Shown: positions 9,397 to 18,026 of the stretch, one piece after another | Layout of the letters: the number at the start of each line of letters is the position of its first letter | How positions within the stretch are numbered: the stretch's first letter is position 1 | Translations under genes and position numbers: made by a program | Assembly: GCF_008253865.1 (NCBI RefSeq) | Contig: NZ_CP042332.1 | Coordinates: 387,501-451,500, forward strand | DNA: 64,000 nucleotides | Source: Bosea sp. F3-2 | GTDB lineage: Bacteria; Pseudomonadota; Alphaproteobacteria; Rhizobiales; Beijerinckiaceae | Direction: 5' to 3' | The notes under the pieces: generated by a model | Seen by the model: only the letters and a program-made list of their open reading frames with translations | Told to the model about the DNA's origin: nothing | Databases searched by the model: none

Positions 9397-11711
9397 GACA
9401 ATTCGCTCGCTTCACGAGGCGGATCGTAGGCGCGTATGGGCGGCGCTTGCCCCTCGTATCGGGCGCATTGAACCGTCGTCACCTGCCCGCAACTGCCTTG
9501 CGCCAGCCGCGAGGTGCCGATGTCGCGGGTCACGACATTCGGATTGCCATGGCCGCAGAGAGGCCGGTCGCTGCCGTCCTCGACCGGATCGTACCAGGCG
9601 CCTGTCGAGAGGTTCGCCACGCCCGGCATAACACCATCGCTGATCTCGGCCGCTGCGAGGCATGCTCCACGAAAATTAAAGATCTGCACGAAATCGCCAT
9701 CCGCGATGCCGCGCTCCACTGCGTCCTGCGGATTCAGCCGCACGACCTCGCGGCCATGGCGCTTGGCCGATTGGCTGTAGGCGCCGAAATCGAGCTGGCT
9801 GTGCAGCCGAGTCGCGGGCTGGTTGGCGATCAGCGTCAGCGGCGCGAATTCGTCCGGCTGCTCGGTGGCGGGAAGCCAGGTGGGAAGGCCGGGGCAGTCG
9901 TCATAGCGGAAGCCCGCGATCGTCTCGCAGAAGATCTCGATTCGCCCGCTTGGCGTCGGCAGGGCATTGCGCTCAGGATCTTCGCGGAAGGCGCGCAGCA
10001 GTCCGCCGTCATCCGGCGCGGATGGCAGCGGAATCTCGCCCTGCCGCCAGAACTCCGCGAAGGACGGCGCCGCGTGGCCTTGCGAAACGAGCGCTTCGCG
10101 GGTGGGTTCGTAGAGATGCTCCAACCATTGCGCGGCCGAGCGCCCTTCGGCGAAGGCCTCTTCGCAGCCCATCCGCTGCGCCAGGCCAAGGAAGATCTCA
10201 AAATCGTCGCGGGCTTCGCCGACCGGCTCGGCAGCCCGCCGCATCGCGATCAGGCGCGGGTCCGTCGCGGCCGCGCCGATGTCGTCGCGTTCCAGCGACA
10301 TGGTGGCTGGCAACACGATATCGGCAAAGCGAGCCATCGGCGTCCAGGCGCTGTCCTGGCAGACTATGGTGTCGACCTGCGAGAAGGCCCGCCGCAGCCG
10401 GTTCAAATCCTGATGGTGATGGAAGGGGTTGCCGCCTGCCCAGTAGACAAGACGGATGTCGGGATAGATCAGCTTCTGCCCGTTGTATTCGAACGGTGAT
10501 CCTCGATTGAGCAGCATGTCAGCGATGCGCGCCACAGGGATGAAGTCCTTCACCCCGTTGGCGCCCTGCGGCATGGTCGGGATCGGCACGGCATTCACCC
10601 GCCGGCCGGTGTGGCCCATGGCGCCGAGCGCATAGTTGTATCCGCCGCCCGGCAGGCCGATCTGGCCGACCATCGCTGCGAGGACCGCCGCCATCCAGAC
10701 CGGCTGCTCGCCATATTGCGCCCGCTGTAGTGCATGGGCGACCGTGATGAGGCTGCGGCCGCCGACCAGCCTGTGCGCGATCTCGCGGATCGTGCCGGCC
10801 TCGATACCGGTGATTGCGGCCGCCCATTCGGCATCCTTGACGAAGCCGTCGGCGGTGCCGTCTAGATAAGCCGCGAAACGCTCGAAGCCGACGCAATATC
10901 GGGAGAGGAACGCCCGATCATGCATATCTTCCGCGACCAGCGTCTGCGCGATGCCGAGCATCAGCGCGACATCGGTGCCGGGTCGGATCGGGAGCCAGCG
11001 CGGGTGGGCCTCGCCCGGCATGTCGTCGCGCAGCGGGCTCACGGACCAGAAGGCGCAGCCGCGCTTGGCCGCCCGCGACATCGCATCCGGCTCGATGTGG
11101 CGGGTGATGCCGCCGCTGGCGATCATCGAATTCTTCAGCGGCATCCCGCCGAAGGCGAGCACGAAGTCGGTGTGCTCCGCGATCTGGTCCCAGGTGACGT
11201 TGCGCCGCGACAGGTTCTCGAACGGCCCCAGCACATGCGGCAGGATTACCGAGGATGCCCCGGCACTATAGCTGTTGACCGAGCGGACATAACCGCCACA
11301 GGCGAGGTTGAAGAAGCGATGAATCTGGCCTTGGGCGTGATGGAAGCGCCCGGCGCTGGCCCAGCCATAGGACCCGCCATAGATGGCCTGCGGACCGAAG
11401 CTCGTGTGCACGCGTCCGATTTCTGATGCCAGACGATCCAGCACCTCGTCCCAGCTGACAGCGACCAGATCATCCCGAAAGTCCCGCTCGCGTGGGCCTG
11501 GACCTGCTTCGAGCCAGCCGCGGCGCACCATCGGGTGACGAATTCTCGCCTTGTGATCCAGAGCATCCGTGAAATTGCCGAGGATCGGGGAGGGGGCGGG
11601 ATCCTCGGGGTGAGGCGTCAGCACGAGCCGGGCGCCATCGCGGCGGGCGAAGAAGCTGCCCCAATGGGCGCTGTGAGGCAGGCCGCGCGGAGGCGAAACA
11701 GGAAGATCCAT
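9393..11711 (-). CDS. Molybdopterin oxidoreductase, BisC/TorA/DorA family
   Basis: 772 residues from ATG 11711 (a TTG two codons upstream is less likely). It belongs to the DMSO-reductase family with a serine molybdenum ligand: SVNSYSAGASSVILPHVLG matches the ligand loop of BisC, TorA and DorA. There is no N-terminal Cys cluster, so no [4Fe-4S], as expected for this branch. Later blocks include YWAGGNPFHHHQDLNRL and the C-terminal dinucleotide-binding segments TLIANQPATRLHSQLDFG and CGHGNPNVVTRDIGTS. No Tat signal is visible, so it looks cytoplasmic like BisC, which reduces biotin or methionine sulfoxides. The true substrate is unknown. It heads the operon with the CoA-transferase. Confidence 0.85.
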   Translation of the reverse strand: MDLPVSPPRGLPHSAHWGSFFARRDGARLVLTPHPEDPAPSPILGNFTDALDHKARIRHPMVRRGWLEAGPGPRERDFRDDLVAVSWDEVLDRLASEIGRVHTSFGPQAIYGGSYGWASAGRFHHAQGQIHRFFNLACGGYVRSVNSYSAGASSVILPHVLGPFENLSRRNVTWDQIAEHTDFVLAFGGMPLKNSMIASGGITRHIEPDAMSRAAKRGCAFWSVSPLRDDMPGEAHPRWLPIRPGTDVALMLGIAQTLVAEDMHDRAFLSRYCVGFERFAAYLDGTADGFVKDAEWAAAITGIEAGTIREIAHRLVGGRSLITVAHALQRAQYGEQPVWMAAVLAAMVGQIGLPGGGYNYALGAMGHTGRRVNAVPIPTMPQGANGVKDFIPVARIADMLLNRGSPFEYNGQKLIYPDIRLVYWAGGNPFHHHQDLNRLRRAFSQVDTIVCQDSAWTPMARFADIVLPATMSLERDDIGAAATDPRLIAMRRAAEPVGEARDDFEIFLGLAQRMGCEEAFAEGRSAAQWLEHLYEPTREALVSQGHAAPSFAEFWRQGEIPLPSAPDDGGLLRAFREDPERNALPTPSGRIEIFCETIAGFRYDDCPGLPTWLPATEQPDEFAPLTLIANQPATRLHSQLDFGAYSQSAKRHGREVVRLNPQDAVERGIADGDFVQIFNFRGACLAAAEISDGVMPGVANLSTGAWYDPVEDGSDRPLCGHGNPNVVTRDIGTSRLAQGSCGQVTTVQCARYEGQAPPIRAYDPPREASELS

Positions 11712-11835
11712 GCGCAACTCGCTGAGGACGCGGGCGTGAAACGATCCGGCGATATTGCTGAGCCTGGTTATATCGGTCCAATATGCCGATTAGTGGATTT
11801 CGAGAATTCAGACTTCTCAATGTGAGGCATGATCG
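11712..11835. promoter_or_regulatory. Divergent control region between BisC-like gene and lysR
   Basis: This 124-base gap holds both divergent starts. Its middle is AT-rich compared with its surroundings (ATATCGGTCCAATATGCCGAT, around 11768-11788), which includes an imperfect dyad of the T-N11-A kind that LysR regulators bind. The operator is inferred from position and composition only. Confidence 0.45.
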
Positions 11836-12768
11836 ATGGCGCCAGGCCGACGCCCCAGCAGCGCGATGCTCGAATTGCGGCATCTGCGCTATTTCCTCGC
11901 GACGGCCGAGGAGCTGAACTACGGCCGAGCCGCCGAGCGCTTACGCATCGCGCAGCCGGGCCTCAGCCAGCAGATCAAGAATCTCGAGGAGATCGTCGGG
12001 ACGCCGCTCTTCGACCGGACGCGCCGATCGGTAAAGCTGACCCTCGCTGGCGAGCTCTTTGCGGAAGAGGCGCGCAAGGCCCTGCAACAGACCGAGACGG
12101 CGATGCTGGTGACGCGCCGGGCGGGCAGAGGCGAACTCGGGCGCATCGCCATCGGCTATGTCGGCTCGGCCGCCTATACCGGCGCGCTCACCACCATGAT
12201 CGGGGATTTCCGCAAGGCCTATCCGGAGGTCGAGCTCGGCATTGCCGAGATGGAGATGTCGCAGCAGCTCGACCAGCTTGATCAGGGCAAGCTGGATGTC
12301 GGCTTCATCCGTCCGCCCGTGCCGCTGCCGCTGGGCATCGTCTCGACGCCGATCCTCTTCGAGGAGATCATGCTGGCACTGCCCGAGAACCACTCCTTGG
12401 CGACGCAGGAGCGGGTGCCGCTCTCGGCGCTCAACGGCGAGATCTTCATCACGCCGCGCCACCCCGCCGGTGTCAGCTTTCATGAGCATACGACGTCGGC
12501 CTGCCGCGCTGCCGGCTTCTTCCCACGGCTCGGGCCGCAGGGGCGCGATTTCGTCACCATCGCCAGCATGGTCGCCGTCGGCCTCGGCGTCGCCCTGGTG
12601 CCGCAGTCGCTGCGGAGCATCCAGGTCCCCGGCTTGCGCTACCGCCCCATCGCGGGCGAGCCGGTTCTTGCCGAGCTTGCCGTCGCCTATCGGCGCAACG
12701 AGCCTTCGCCGGTGGCACGGGCCTTTGCCGCGCATGCTCGCAAGACTGCACTATCAGCCAATCAATAA
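11836..12768 (+). CDS. LysR-family transcriptional regulator
   Basis: 310 residues from ATG 11836, preceded by GAGG eight bases upstream. The N-terminal winged helix is clear: LRHLRYFLATAEELNYGRAA, RLRIAQPGLSQQIKNLEE and GTPLFDRTRRSVKLT. The C-terminal part is a periplasmic-binding-like effector domain (residues about 105-300). It is divergent from the molybdoenzyme/CoA-transferase operon across 124 bases and lies about 90 bases upstream of the gamma-glutamyltransferase operon, so it could control either. LysR proteins most often regulate the divergent unit. Confidence 0.9.
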   Translation: MAPGRRPSSAMLELRHLRYFLATAEELNYGRAAERLRIAQPGLSQQIKNLEEIVGTPLFDRTRRSVKLTLAGELFAEEARKALQQTETAMLVTRRAGRGELGRIAIGYVGSAAYTGALTTMIGDFRKAYPEVELGIAEMEMSQQLDQLDQGKLDVGFIRPPVPLPLGIVSTPILFEEIMLALPENHSLATQERVPLSALNGEIFITPRHPAGVSFHEHTTSACRAAGFFPRLGPQGRDFVTIASMVAVGLGVALVPQSLRSIQVPGLRYRPIAGEPVLAELAVAYRRNEPSPVARAFAAHARKTALSANQ

Positions 12769-12860
12769 TCTAAAGTTATCAAAAATGCGCCAGCTGCGTA
12801 TTGGACTGATTTGAAAATCCGGTCCGATAATCCCTGATCATCAGCATCGGGTTCGTGGCT

Positions 12861-14555
12861 ATGGATTGGCGCGATCGGGCGGGCAGCCCCTTCATCTGCG
12901 AGAAGACTGCAGTCGCCGCGCATCGCGGCATGGCGGTGACGAACCATCCGCTCGCCTCCGCGGCTGCCGTCGAGATGCTGGCGGCTGGCGGCAACGCGGT
13001 CGATGCCGCGGTCTCGGCTCTCTTCACGCTGACGGTCGTCGAGCCGATGATGGTCGGCATTCTCGGCGGCGGCGCCGCCCTGATCCGTCTGGCGGATGGA
13101 CGCGAGATCGTTCTGGACGGCCTGTCGACCGCGCCGGCAGCAGCACGCCCGGACAGCTTCACGCCGATCTCGGACGAATGGCCTGACTATATGGAGGCCA
13201 GGGGCCGTGCCAACCGAGTAGGGCCAAAGGCCATTGCCGTGCCCGGCACGCTCAAGGCCTGGTGCGAGGCGGCCGAGCGCTTTGGCCGCCTGCCACTGCG
13301 CGACCTGATCGAGCCGGCGATCCGCCATGCCGAACGCGGCTTCAAACTCTCGCCCTATCTCGCGACCTGCATTGCCGAAATCGCTCCCGATCTCGCCTTG
13401 GATCCCGAGATCGCAGCCGTCTTCCTGCCGGGCGGCAAGCCGCTGCAAGCCGGCGATCTGCTGGTCCAGAAGGACTATGCCGGAACGCTGCGGCAGATCG
13501 CGCAGGAGGGGCCTGATGCCGTCTATGGCGGTGAGCTCGGTCAGCGCATCGCGACCCATCTAGAACAGGTCGGCTCCTTCCTGCGCTTCGAGGATCTCGT
13601 CGCCTACCGGACGATCGAGCGGGAGCCGGTTCGTGGGCTCTATCGCGGCGTCGAGATCGTCGGGCCGCCGCCACCTTGCTCGGGCGGCGTTCAGACGCTG
13701 CAAATCCTCAATCTTCTCGAAGCCTATGACCTCGGACAGCTCGGCTTCGGCACGAGCGAGACGCTGCATCTGGTGTTGGAGGCGCTGAAGATCGCTGCCG
13801 CCGACCGGCGCGCCGTCACCGCCGATCCCGATTTCGTCGATGTGCCCACCGCCCGGCTGATTTCCAAGGCCTATGCCGAGTTGCGGCGCCCGGAGATCGA
13901 CCCGGGCCGGGCGCAGGCCTTCGAGGCCCGCATCCTCTCGAGCGAATCGGCCAACACCACGCACGTCACCATCGCCGATGCCGAGGGCAACATCGTCACC
14001 TCGACGCAGACGATCAACAGCCTGTTCGGCGCGCGCATCATGATCCCCGGCACCGGGATCATCCCGAACAACTACATGTACCTGTTCGATCCGCATCCTG
14101 GAAAGGCGCTGTCGCTCCAGCCCGGCAAGCGCATCACCAGCGGCATCACCGCGCTGATCGGCAAGCGCGACGGCAGGCCGATCTTCGCGCTCGGCCTGCC
14201 CGGCGCGCACCGCATCCCGGCCTCGGCCATGCAGGCCGTCCTGAACATGGTCGATCACGGCATGACGCCGCAGGAGGCGGCCGAGGCGCCACGCGTCTTC
14301 ACCTGGGGGCAGGAGGCCGAGATCGAACTTGGCGTGCCCGAGACCGTGCGGGCGACGCTCGCCGGACTCGGCCACCGCGTCTCGGCCGTCGATCACGTTG
14401 CTGGAGGCATGGGCATCATCGGCTTTGCCGCCGACGGCACGATGGAAGGTGCAGCGTGCTGGCGCGCCGACGGCGTGCCGATGGGCGTGGGCGGCGGCGC
14501 GGCCCGCGAAGGCACCTCGTTCTGGCCCGATCCGCGTCGGGGCCGCAGCTACTGA
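12861..14555 (+). CDS. ggt: Gamma-glutamyltransferase
   Basis: 564 residues from ATG 12861 (a GTG six bases earlier is possible; no strong ribosome site decides). The enzyme is an N-terminal-nucleophile hydrolase that cleaves itself and then hydrolyses or transfers gamma-glutamyl groups from glutathione and similar compounds. The processing site is NTTHVTIADAEGN, where Thr366 should become the nucleophile of the small subunit. The upstream large-subunit motif AAGGNAVDAAVSALFTLTVVEP and the downstream GGAHRI-like GLPGAHRIPAS fit the family. No clear signal peptide is seen, so this homologue may act in the cytoplasm on imported substrate. It precedes a dipeptide-type ABC importer in the same direction. 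Confidence 0.88.
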   Translation: MDWRDRAGSPFICEKTAVAAHRGMAVTNHPLASAAAVEMLAAGGNAVDAAVSALFTLTVVEPMMVGILGGGAALIRLADGREIVLDGLSTAPAAARPDSFTPISDEWPDYMEARGRANRVGPKAIAVPGTLKAWCEAAERFGRLPLRDLIEPAIRHAERGFKLSPYLATCIAEIAPDLALDPEIAAVFLPGGKPLQAGDLLVQKDYAGTLRQIAQEGPDAVYGGELGQRIATHLEQVGSFLRFEDLVAYRTIEREPVRGLYRGVEIVGPPPPCSGGVQTLQILNLLEAYDLGQLGFGTSETLHLVLEALKIAAADRRAVTADPDFVDVPTARLISKAYAELRRPEIDPGRAQAFEARILSSESANTTHVTIADAEGNIVTSTQTINSLFGARIMIPGTGIIPNNYMYLFDPHPGKALSLQPGKRITSGITALIGKRDGRPIFALGLPGAHRIPASAMQAVLNMVDHGMTPQEAAEAPRVFTWGQEAEIELGVPETVRATLAGLGHRVSAVDHVAGGMGIIGFAADGTMEGAACWRADGVPMGVGGGAAREGTSFWPDPRRGRSY

Positions 14556-14617
14556 GCCGAAAACGATTTCACAGCGAACCGGGCACAAGGCCCGCCTGAC
14601 AAAGGGAACGGAGCCAA

Positions 14618-16195
14618 ATGCTGATCAACCGACGCGACGCCCTGGCGCTGTCAGCCGGAGCGCTTTTCGCCGCCATGAGCCCTGCATGGGCGCAGGGAAA
14701 GAGGACATTGAGGCTGGCGCCGCACGCCGCCCTGCGGGTCCTCGATCCCGTCGTCACCAACGCCTACATCACCCGCAACCACGCCTTCATGGTCTACGAC
14801 ACGCTGTTTGCGGTCGATTCTAAATATCGACCGCAGCCGCAGATGGTGAAGGAGTGGTCGGTCAGCGATGACAAGCTGGCTTGGACCTTCGTGCTGCGCG
14901 ACGGCCTCGCCTTTCATGACGGCCAGCCCGTCACGGCCGAGGACTGCATCGCCTCGATCGCGCGCTGGACCAAGAAGGATGTGGTGGGCCTGCGCCTCGC
15001 GGCCGTCACCGCCAGCATGCGCGTCGTCGACGGCAGGACCATCCGCATCGAGCTCAAGGAACCGTTCGGGCCGATGCTGGAGGCCTTTGCCCGTCCCAGC
15101 TCGATCCCGCTCTTCATCATGCCGAAGCGGATCGCCGATCTTCCTGCGGACAAGGTGCTCGAGGAGGTCGTTGGCTCCGGCCCGTTCCGCTTCCTGCCTT
15201 CGGAATTCCGTCCGGGCGTGAGCTGGGCCTATGAGCGCAACGAGAAATACGTCCCGCGTTCCGAGCCGCCCGATGGCCTCGCCGGCGGCAAGCAGGCCAA
15301 GGTCGACCGTGTCGAGGTCGTCTGGTTCCCGAGCAAGCAAACGGCGATCAACGCACTCGCCAAGGGCGAGATCGACCTGCTCGAAAACCTGAATGCCGAT
15401 CAGCGTTCGCTGCTCCAGGGCAACAAGGACATAGTGATCCGGCGCCGGCCTGGCCCGAACGCCTCGACCATCCGCTTCAACTGGGCGCAGCCGCCCTTCG
15501 ACAATGTGAAGGTGCGCCAGGCGGTGCAGGCCGTCGTCACCCAGCAGGACTACATGGATGCGTCGATCGGCGATCCCGAGTCCTATCAGGTCTGCCCCGC
15601 CTTTTTCGGCTGCGGCACGCCGCTGGAGACGACCGTCGGCTTTCCCGACACCGGCAAGCCCAACATCGCCAAGGCCAAGGCGCTGCTGCAGGAAGCCGGT
15701 TACAAGGGCGAGAAGATCGTCATCATCACGCCGGGCGACATCGCCTCCTTCGCCCCGCTGGCACCGCTGACGCAGCAGCTCCTGCGCCAGATTGGCATTC
15801 CCTCCGAGATCCAGACCATGGAGTGGAGCGCCTTCCTTGCCCGGCGCGCCAAGCCCGACCCCGTCGCGGAAGGCGGTTGGAATCTGGCCCATGCCGTCTT
15901 CGACCGCATCGACCTGATCTCGCCGCTCGGCAACCTCAACTTCGATGCGCGTGGCAAGGGCGCCTATACCGGCTTCGTCGACGACCCAGAGACCGAGGCG
16001 CTGAAAGGCCGCTACCAGCGCGAGACCGACCCCGCCAAGCAGAAGGCCATCGTCGAGGCGATGCAGAAGCGCGCCTACGAGCTCGTCTTCTACATCCCGC
16101 TCGGCACCTATTTCGACTACGAGGCCTTCCGCTCCAACGTCTCGGGCTATGTGCCGTCCCCGGTCATGGTGACCTGGGGCGTGGACAAGGTCTGA
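14618..16195 (+). CDS. ABC transporter substrate-binding protein, family 5 (dipeptide/glutathione type)
   Basis: 525 residues from ATG 14618, preceded by an AACGGAG ribosome site. The N-terminus INRRDALALSAGALFAAMSPAWAQ is a signal peptide with a twin-arginine-like start and an AWAQ cleavage site. The SBP_bac_5 fold is shown by LDPVVTNAYITRNHAFMVYD, KEWSVSDDKLAWTFVLRDG, FHDGQPVTAEDC and VGSGPFRF. It captures the substrate in the periplasm for the permeases that follow; its stop overlaps the next start. With ggt upstream and a fused GsiA-like ATPase downstream, a gamma-glutamyl peptide or glutathione is a reasonable ligand, by inference. Confidence 0.88.
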   Translation: MLINRRDALALSAGALFAAMSPAWAQGKRTLRLAPHAALRVLDPVVTNAYITRNHAFMVYDTLFAVDSKYRPQPQMVKEWSVSDDKLAWTFVLRDGLAFHDGQPVTAEDCIASIARWTKKDVVGLRLAAVTASMRVVDGRTIRIELKEPFGPMLEAFARPSSIPLFIMPKRIADLPADKVLEEVVGSGPFRFLPSEFRPGVSWAYERNEKYVPRSEPPDGLAGGKQAKVDRVEVVWFPSKQTAINALAKGEIDLLENLNADQRSLLQGNKDIVIRRRPGPNASTIRFNWAQPPFDNVKVRQAVQAVVTQQDYMDASIGDPESYQVCPAFFGCGTPLETTVGFPDTGKPNIAKAKALLQEAGYKGEKIVIITPGDIASFAPLAPLTQQLLRQIGIPSEIQTMEWSAFLARRAKPDPVAEGGWNLAHAVFDRIDLISPLGNLNFDARGKGAYTGFVDDPETEALKGRYQRETDPAKQKAIVEAMQKRAYELVFYIPLGTYFDYEAFRSNVSGYVPSPVMVTWGVDKV

Positions 16196-17136
16196 TGTTG
16201 AGGCTGATCGCGCTCAGGATCGCGATGGCGGTGCCGGTGATGCTCGTCGTCGCCACCATCGTCTTCCTGCTGCTTCGCCTGAGCCCCGGCGATCCGGCGT
16301 TGATCATCGCGGGTGAGACAGCCGGACCGGAGGCGCTCGCCCGCATCCGGGCCGATATGGGGCTGGATCGGCCGCTCTTCGTGCAATATCTCGCCTGGCT
16401 CGGCGAGATCGCGCGCGGTCACCTCGGCATCTCCGTCCTGTCGAAGATCCCGGTGCTCAGCCTGATCTTCGACCGACTGGAACCGACTCTCGTGCTGGCG
16501 ATCAGCGCGATCATCATCACGGTGCTCATCGCCGTGCCGCTCGGCGCGATCGCCGCCTGGCGGCACAATAGCTGGATCGACCGGGCCGTAATGATGCTTT
16601 CGGTCGTGGGCTTCTCGGTCCCGGCCTTCGTCATCGGCTACATCCTGATCCTGCTGCTCTCGGTGAAGGCGGACATCTTCCCCGTGCAGGGCTATGTCAG
16701 CCCGTTCGACGACCCGGTCGCGGCCTTGCGCCATCTTGCCTTGCCCTCGATCACTCTGGCGCTGGTCTTCATGGCGCTGATCTCGCGTGTCACCCGCTCC
16801 AGCCTGCTCGAAGTGCTCGGCGAGGATTTCGTCCGTACCGCGCGGGCCAAGGGCAATTTCGAGCGCCGCGTGCTCTGGCGCCATGCCCTGCCCAACGCCG
16901 CGGTGCCGATCATCACGGTGATCGGGCTCGGCATCGCCCTGCTGATCAGCGGCGTGGTCGTGACCGAGAGCGTCTTCACCGTTCCCGGTGTCGGCCGTCT
17001 GACCATCGATGCCATCCTCGCCCGCGACTATCCCGTTGTGCAGGGCCTCATGCTGTTCTTCGCGCTGATCTATGTCGGCGTGAACCTCCTGATTGACATC
17101 GCCTATGTGATCGTCGATCCGCGCATCCGCTATTGA
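16195..17136 (+). CDS. ABC transporter permease, DppB/GsiC type
   Basis: 313 residues. It starts at ATG 16195, overlapping the TGA of the binding-protein gene. The family opening LRLIALRIAMAVPVMLVVAT with LSPGDPA follows, then about six membrane helices and the EAA-type loop DFVRTARAKGNFERRVLWRH, through which the permease contacts the ATPase. The end IDIAYVIVDPRIRY is the standard DppB C-terminus. It forms the channel with the downstream DppC-type partner in the cytoplasmic membrane. Confidence 0.92.
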   Translation: MLRLIALRIAMAVPVMLVVATIVFLLLRLSPGDPALIIAGETAGPEALARIRADMGLDRPLFVQYLAWLGEIARGHLGISVLSKIPVLSLIFDRLEPTLVLAISAIIITVLIAVPLGAIAAWRHNSWIDRAVMMLSVVGFSVPAFVIGYILILLLSVKADIFPVQGYVSPFDDPVAALRHLALPSITLALVFMALISRVTRSSLLEVLGEDFVRTARAKGNFERRVLWRHALPNAAVPIITVIGLGIALLISGVVVTESVFTVPGVGRLTIDAILARDYPVVQGLMLFFALIYVGVNLLIDIAYVIVDPRIRY

Positions 17137-17144
17137 GGCCCGCC

Positions 17145-18026
17145 ATGACCGCAATGGAACGGGCCAATTCCCCTTCGCGACGCAGCCATCTCGTCGAGAC
17201 ACTGCTGGCGAATCGCGTCGCCCTGCTCAGCGCAATCCTGCTGCTCGCGATCGTGCTTTCCGCCATCTTCGCCACGGTGATTACCGGCGACGATGCCTTT
17301 CTGATCCGCCCGCGCCAGCGGCTGCGGCCGCCGGGGGGCGAATTCTGGTTCGGCACCGATGCCCTCGGCCGCGACGTCTTCGCGCTCGTGCTCCATGGCG
17401 GAAGGATCTCGCTGCTTGTCGGCCTGCTCTCGGCGCTAGCGGGGGTAGCTGCCGGCACCGTGGTCGGCCTCCTCACCGGCTATCTGCGCTGGCTCGATCC
17501 GATCGTGATGCGGATCATGGACGGCATCATGGCGATTCCCGGCATCCTCTTTGCCGTGGCGCTGGTCTCGCTGGTCGGGCCGAGCCTCGTGACGATCGTG
17601 GCCGCCATCACCTTCGCTGAGATCCCCCGCGTGACACGGCTGGTGCGCAGCGTCGTGCTCAGCGTGCGCGAGGAATCCTATGTCCGTGCGGCAGAAGGGC
17701 TGGGCATCCCGCCGCTGCTCGTGCTCGTCCGCCACATCCTGCCAAGCTGCATCGCGCCGCTGATCGTCCAGACGACCTATATGTTCGCAGCCGCGATTCT
17801 GTCTGAAGCCGTGCTCGGCTTCCTCGGCGTCGGCTTCCCACCTGATCTGCCGAGCTGGGGCAATGTGTTGGCCGAAGGCCGCGCCGTTTTCCAGCGCGCG
17901 CCCTGGACGATCATCGCGCCTGGCCTGTTCCTGGCCGTGACCGTAATGGCGGTGAACCTGCTCGGCGACGGGTTGCGCGATCGCCTCGATCCGCGCCTTT
18001 CCCGCGCCGCGAAGGTGTCGTCATGA
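17145..18026 (+). CDS. ABC transporter permease, DppC/GsiD type
   Basis: 293 residues from ATG 17145, nine bases after the DppB stop. Features are the GTDALGRDVFALVLHGGRIS block, about six helices, the EAA loop ESYVRAAEGLGIPPLLVLVRH and the end LLGDGLRDRLDPR, all standard for DppC partners. It pairs with the preceding permease. The start at 17154 cannot be excluded. Its stop region overlaps the start of the ATPase by four bases. Confidence 0.92.
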   Translation: MTAMERANSPSRRSHLVETLLANRVALLSAILLLAIVLSAIFATVITGDDAFLIRPRQRLRPPGGEFWFGTDALGRDVFALVLHGGRISLLVGLLSALAGVAAGTVVGLLTGYLRWLDPIVMRIMDGIMAIPGILFAVALVSLVGPSLVTIVAAITFAEIPRVTRLVRSVVLSVREESYVRAAEGLGIPPLLVLVRHILPSCIAPLIVQTTYMFAAAILSEAVLGFLGVGFPPDLPSWGNVLAEGRAVFQRAPWTIIAPGLFLAVTVMAVNLLGDGLRDRLDPRLSRAAKVSS

